From assembly GCA_963666415.2 (NCBI GenBank), contig CAXXPD010000003.1, positions 2,728,001 to 2,792,000 of the forward strand: a stretch of DNA of 64,000 bases. Direction: 5' to 3'. Made by a program: the position numbers and the translations under genes. Positions 62,210 through 64,000 of the stretch are shown in pieces. Below the pieces are notes generated by a model, which worked only from the letters and a program-made list of their open reading frames with translations, was not told the DNA's origin and did no database searches. Source of the DNA: Bin87 sp963666415 (GTDB lineage Bacteria > Chloroflexota > Dehalococcoidia > Lucifugimonadales > UBA3495). How positions within the stretch are numbered: position 1 is the first letter of the stretch; every line of letters starts with the position of its first letter.

Positions 62210-64000
62210 ATGCCCGTGAGTCGGGAAACGCTGGATGAAATTGCGCTCTCTCCCGCTGAATACGAAATGATCGTGGACGGACTGGACCGGGAACCCACGC
62301 CGGTCGAGTTGGGTATGTTCGGCGCCCTGTGGAGCGAACACTGCGGCTACAAGCATTCACGCCCGTTGCTGCGGATGCTGCCGAGCCGTTCGTCACGCAC
62401 ACTGTCCCAGGCCGGCGCAGAGAATGCCGGGGCCATCGATATCGGCGACGGGCTGGCGGTGGTGTTCAAGGTGGAGTCCCACAACCATCCGTCGGCGGTG
62501 GAGCCGTTGCAGGGCGCCGCCACCGGCGTGGGCGGTATCGTGCGGGACATTCTGGCGATGGGGGCGAGGCCGATCGCCCTGCTAAATTCGCTCCGTTTTG
62601 GCCCACCCGACAGCGTTGCCAACCGTCGCCTGCTGCAGGGCGTGGTGGATGGTATCGGTTGGTACGGCAACTGCATCGGGGTGCCCGATGTGGCTGGCGA
62701 AATCTACTTTGACCCTTCCTACTCGCTGAACCCGCTGGTCAACGCGATGTGCGTTGGCATTGCGCGCATTGACGATTTGGCCAGCGCCGCCGCCGATCGT
62801 GCGGGGGATGTGCTGCTGCTGGTGGGCGCGGGCACCGGACGGGATGGCATTCACGGCGCATCTGGCTTGGCCTCGCGCACGTTTGAAGAAGAGCAGGAGC
62901 TACGTCCCACGGTTCAGGTGGGCAACCCTTTTTTGGAGAAGGTACTGATCGAGGCTTGCCTGGAGGCGTTGGGCACTGGCAAGGTTCATGCTCTGCAGGA
63001 CCTTGGCGCCGCCGGGCTGACCAGCGCGGCGGTGGAATCGGCGGCACGAGGTGGTCGGGGCATCGCTCTGGACATCAGCCGGGTGCATCGGCGGGAGACC
63101 GGCATGACCGGCTACGAGGTGATGCTGTCGGAGTCGCAGGAGCGGATGCTGCTGGTGGCTGCTCCGGAGCACGTGCCGGCGTTAAACGACGTGTTCGACA
63201 AGTGGGACGTGGCTGGCGAGGTGGTGGGTACGATAACCGCCGATGAGACGGTTTGGGTTGCCGACGGTGCGGAGCCGCTGGTTGACCTGCCGGTGAAGCA
63301 TCTGGCGACTGCGCCCCAGTATCGGCTGAGCGGTGCGCCCACCGAGGCAGACTTGCAGCGGCAGCGACTCCGGTTGAGCGACGTGCCGTTGCCCGCCGAT
63401 GCCGGTACGACACTCCGGCTACTGATGGCTGCCCCCAACATTGCCAGCCGTCGCGGCGTGTACCGCCAGTATGATCATCAAGTGCAGACTAACACCGTGG
63501 TTGCGCCGGGCGCAGGTGATGCCGCAGTGCTCCGCATCAAAGGAACCGACCGCGCCATTGCGGTAGCTATCGACGGCAACGGTCGGCAGTGCTACCTGGA
63601 CCCTTATCGGGGCGGGCAGATGGTGGTTGCCGAGGTTACCCGCAACCTGTCCTGCACGGGCGCCGAACCGCTGGCGCTGACCGATTGTCTGAATTTCGGC
63701 AATCCGGAACGGCCGGAGGTGTATTTCCAGCTGGAGCAGTGCATCCGCGGGATGGCGCGGGCTTGCCGTGCTTTGCAGGTTCCGGTGGTTAGCGGAAACG
63801 TGAGCCTGTACAACGAAAGCCAGGGCACGGCGATTTTTCCCACCCCCATTGTGGGCGGGTTGGGGCTGCTGGAGGATGCGACACGACATTGCCAATCGGG
63901 TTTCCCGGCGGACGGGTTGGCCGTGGCGCTGTTGGGCGCAGATGGGTTGACGGCGCGGGCGTCTGACCTGGCCAGCAGCGAATATCTGAACACTTTGTAC
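62210..64000 (+). CDS. purL: phosphoribosylformylglycinamidine synthase, synthetase subunit (3' end beyond window)
   Basis: PurL makes FGAM from FGAR with ATP and ammonia from PurQ. The first 597 codons are open without a stop to the window edge; the bacterial small-type PurL is usually 720-780 residues. It starts MPVSRETLDEIALSPAEYEM. MFGALWSEHCGYKHSRPLLR near residue 37 has the catalytic His. VVFKVESHNHPSAVEPLQGA near residue 82 and ATGVGGIVRDILAMGARPIA form the ATP site. DLGAAGLTSAAVESAARGGR near 265 is the second AIRS-type motif, and DCLNFGNPERPEVYFQLEQC lies near 485. ATG 62210 has CGGAGA upstream. Confidence 0.95.
   Translation, partial: MPVSRETLDEIALSPAEYEMIVDGLDREPTPVELGMFGALWSEHCGYKHSRPLLRMLPSRSSRTLSQAGAENAGAIDIGDGLAVVFKVESHNHPSAVEPLQGAATGVGGIVRDILAMGARPIALLNSLRFGPPDSVANRRLLQGVVDGIGWYGNCIGVPDVAGEIYFDPSYSLNPLVNAMCVGIARIDDLASAAADRAGDVLLLVGAGTGRDGIHGASGLASRTFEEEQELRPTVQVGNPFLEKVLIEACLEALGTGKVHALQDLGAAGLTSAAVESAARGGRGIALDISRVHRRETGMTGYEVMLSESQERMLLVAAPEHVPALNDVFDKWDVAGEVVGTITADETVWVADGAEPLVDLPVKHLATAPQYRLSGAPTEADLQRQRLRLSDVPLPADAGTTLRLLMAAPNIASRRGVYRQYDHQVQTNTVVAPGAGDAAVLRIKGTDRAIAVAIDGNGRQCYLDPYRGGQMVVAEVTRNLSCTGAEPLALTDCLNFGNPERPEVYFQLEQCIRGMARACRALQVPVVSGNVSLYNESQGTAIFPTPIVGGLGLLEDATRHCQSGFPADGLAVALLGADGLTARASDLASSEYLNTLY

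Noticed and set aside
62329..62712. Alternative frames suggesting a frameshift in purL
   Set aside because: Translating from ATG 62210 gives one uninterrupted PurL frame to the window end; the other frames are shadows.
1..64000. All frameshifts as sequencing error
   Set aside because: Possible for some single-base cases such as the CoA-transferase at 51.3 kb, but the same lesions recur in separate copies, many genes of equal GC are intact, and insertions and duplications with clean target repeats cannot be read errors.

Overview
The window is a high-GC bacterial chromosome segment in which about two thirds of the DNA is insertion sequences (IS). Single-copy genes are spread between them: a thiolase-like protein with a DUF35 partner, CaiB/BaiF CoA-transferases, a luciferase-like (LLM) flavin monooxygenase, MmgE/PrpD, an acyl-CoA dehydrogenase, MFS permeases, glutamate dehydrogenase and purQ/purL. 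This mix resembles Chloroflexota of the SAR202/Dehalococcoidia type. That placement is an inference from gene content; there is no rRNA or other phylogenetic marker to prove it.

Layout. 1-2.2 kb: the end of an IS21 element inserted in an IS66 remnant. 2.3-3.8 kb: PIN-toxin relic, cupin, IS30 relic. 3.9-10.1 kb: an almost IS-free stretch with a MidA-type methyltransferase and a reverse-strand cluster (fused double CoA-transferase, HAD protein, DUF35 protein, thiolase-like protein) that looks like CoA-thioester catabolism. 10.6-16.6 kb: a four-level nest, IS5 containing IS21 containing ISNCY containing IS110, each outer boundary readable from repeats. 16.8-18.1 kb: glutamate dehydrogenase. 18.2-24.9 kb: IS66 (8-bp target duplication), a split istB, IS1380, an IS256 piece, an rve transposase and an IS701-type piece. 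24.9-27.1 kb: a broken and an intact MFS transporter. 27.3-29.1 kb: iteron-like repeats and a decayed replication-relaxation gene, perhaps a plasmid or ICE relic. 29.4-42.2 kb: a continuous chain of IS701, IS256, IS5, IS701, IS5/IS1380, three IS630 elements and IS1182. 42.3-52 kb: small unknown genes and a catabolic region in which the LLM gene is cut by an IS4-like element, MmgE/PrpD by a 172-bp MITE, a CoA-transferase by a frameshift and a zeta-toxin gene by IS630; acyl-CoA dehydrogenase and a ferritin-like protein are intact. 52-58.4 kb: IS630 x3, IS5, IS1182. 58.4-59.1 kb: decayed NYN-domain gene. 59.7-64 kb: tRNA-Leu(CAA) with its terminator, then a housekeeping run: yqeY, purQ, an EamA transporter and purL, which runs off the end.

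The main discovery is how the elements are assembled. Elements of several unrelated families (IS701, IS5, IS1182 and its MITE, and the outer ends of IS630) meet at the tetranucleotide CTAG, each insertion regenerating CTAG for the next. IS630 elements are joined tail to head by single shared TA dinucleotides. Several multi-copy elements carry the same inactivating lesion in every copy: a 23-bp insertion before the catalytic Glu in three IS630 copies, and a 13-bp tandem duplication in two others. This suggests spread in trans or by segmental duplication. Some single-base frameshifts elsewhere could be sequencing errors; structural claims rest on repeats and junctions rather than on those.
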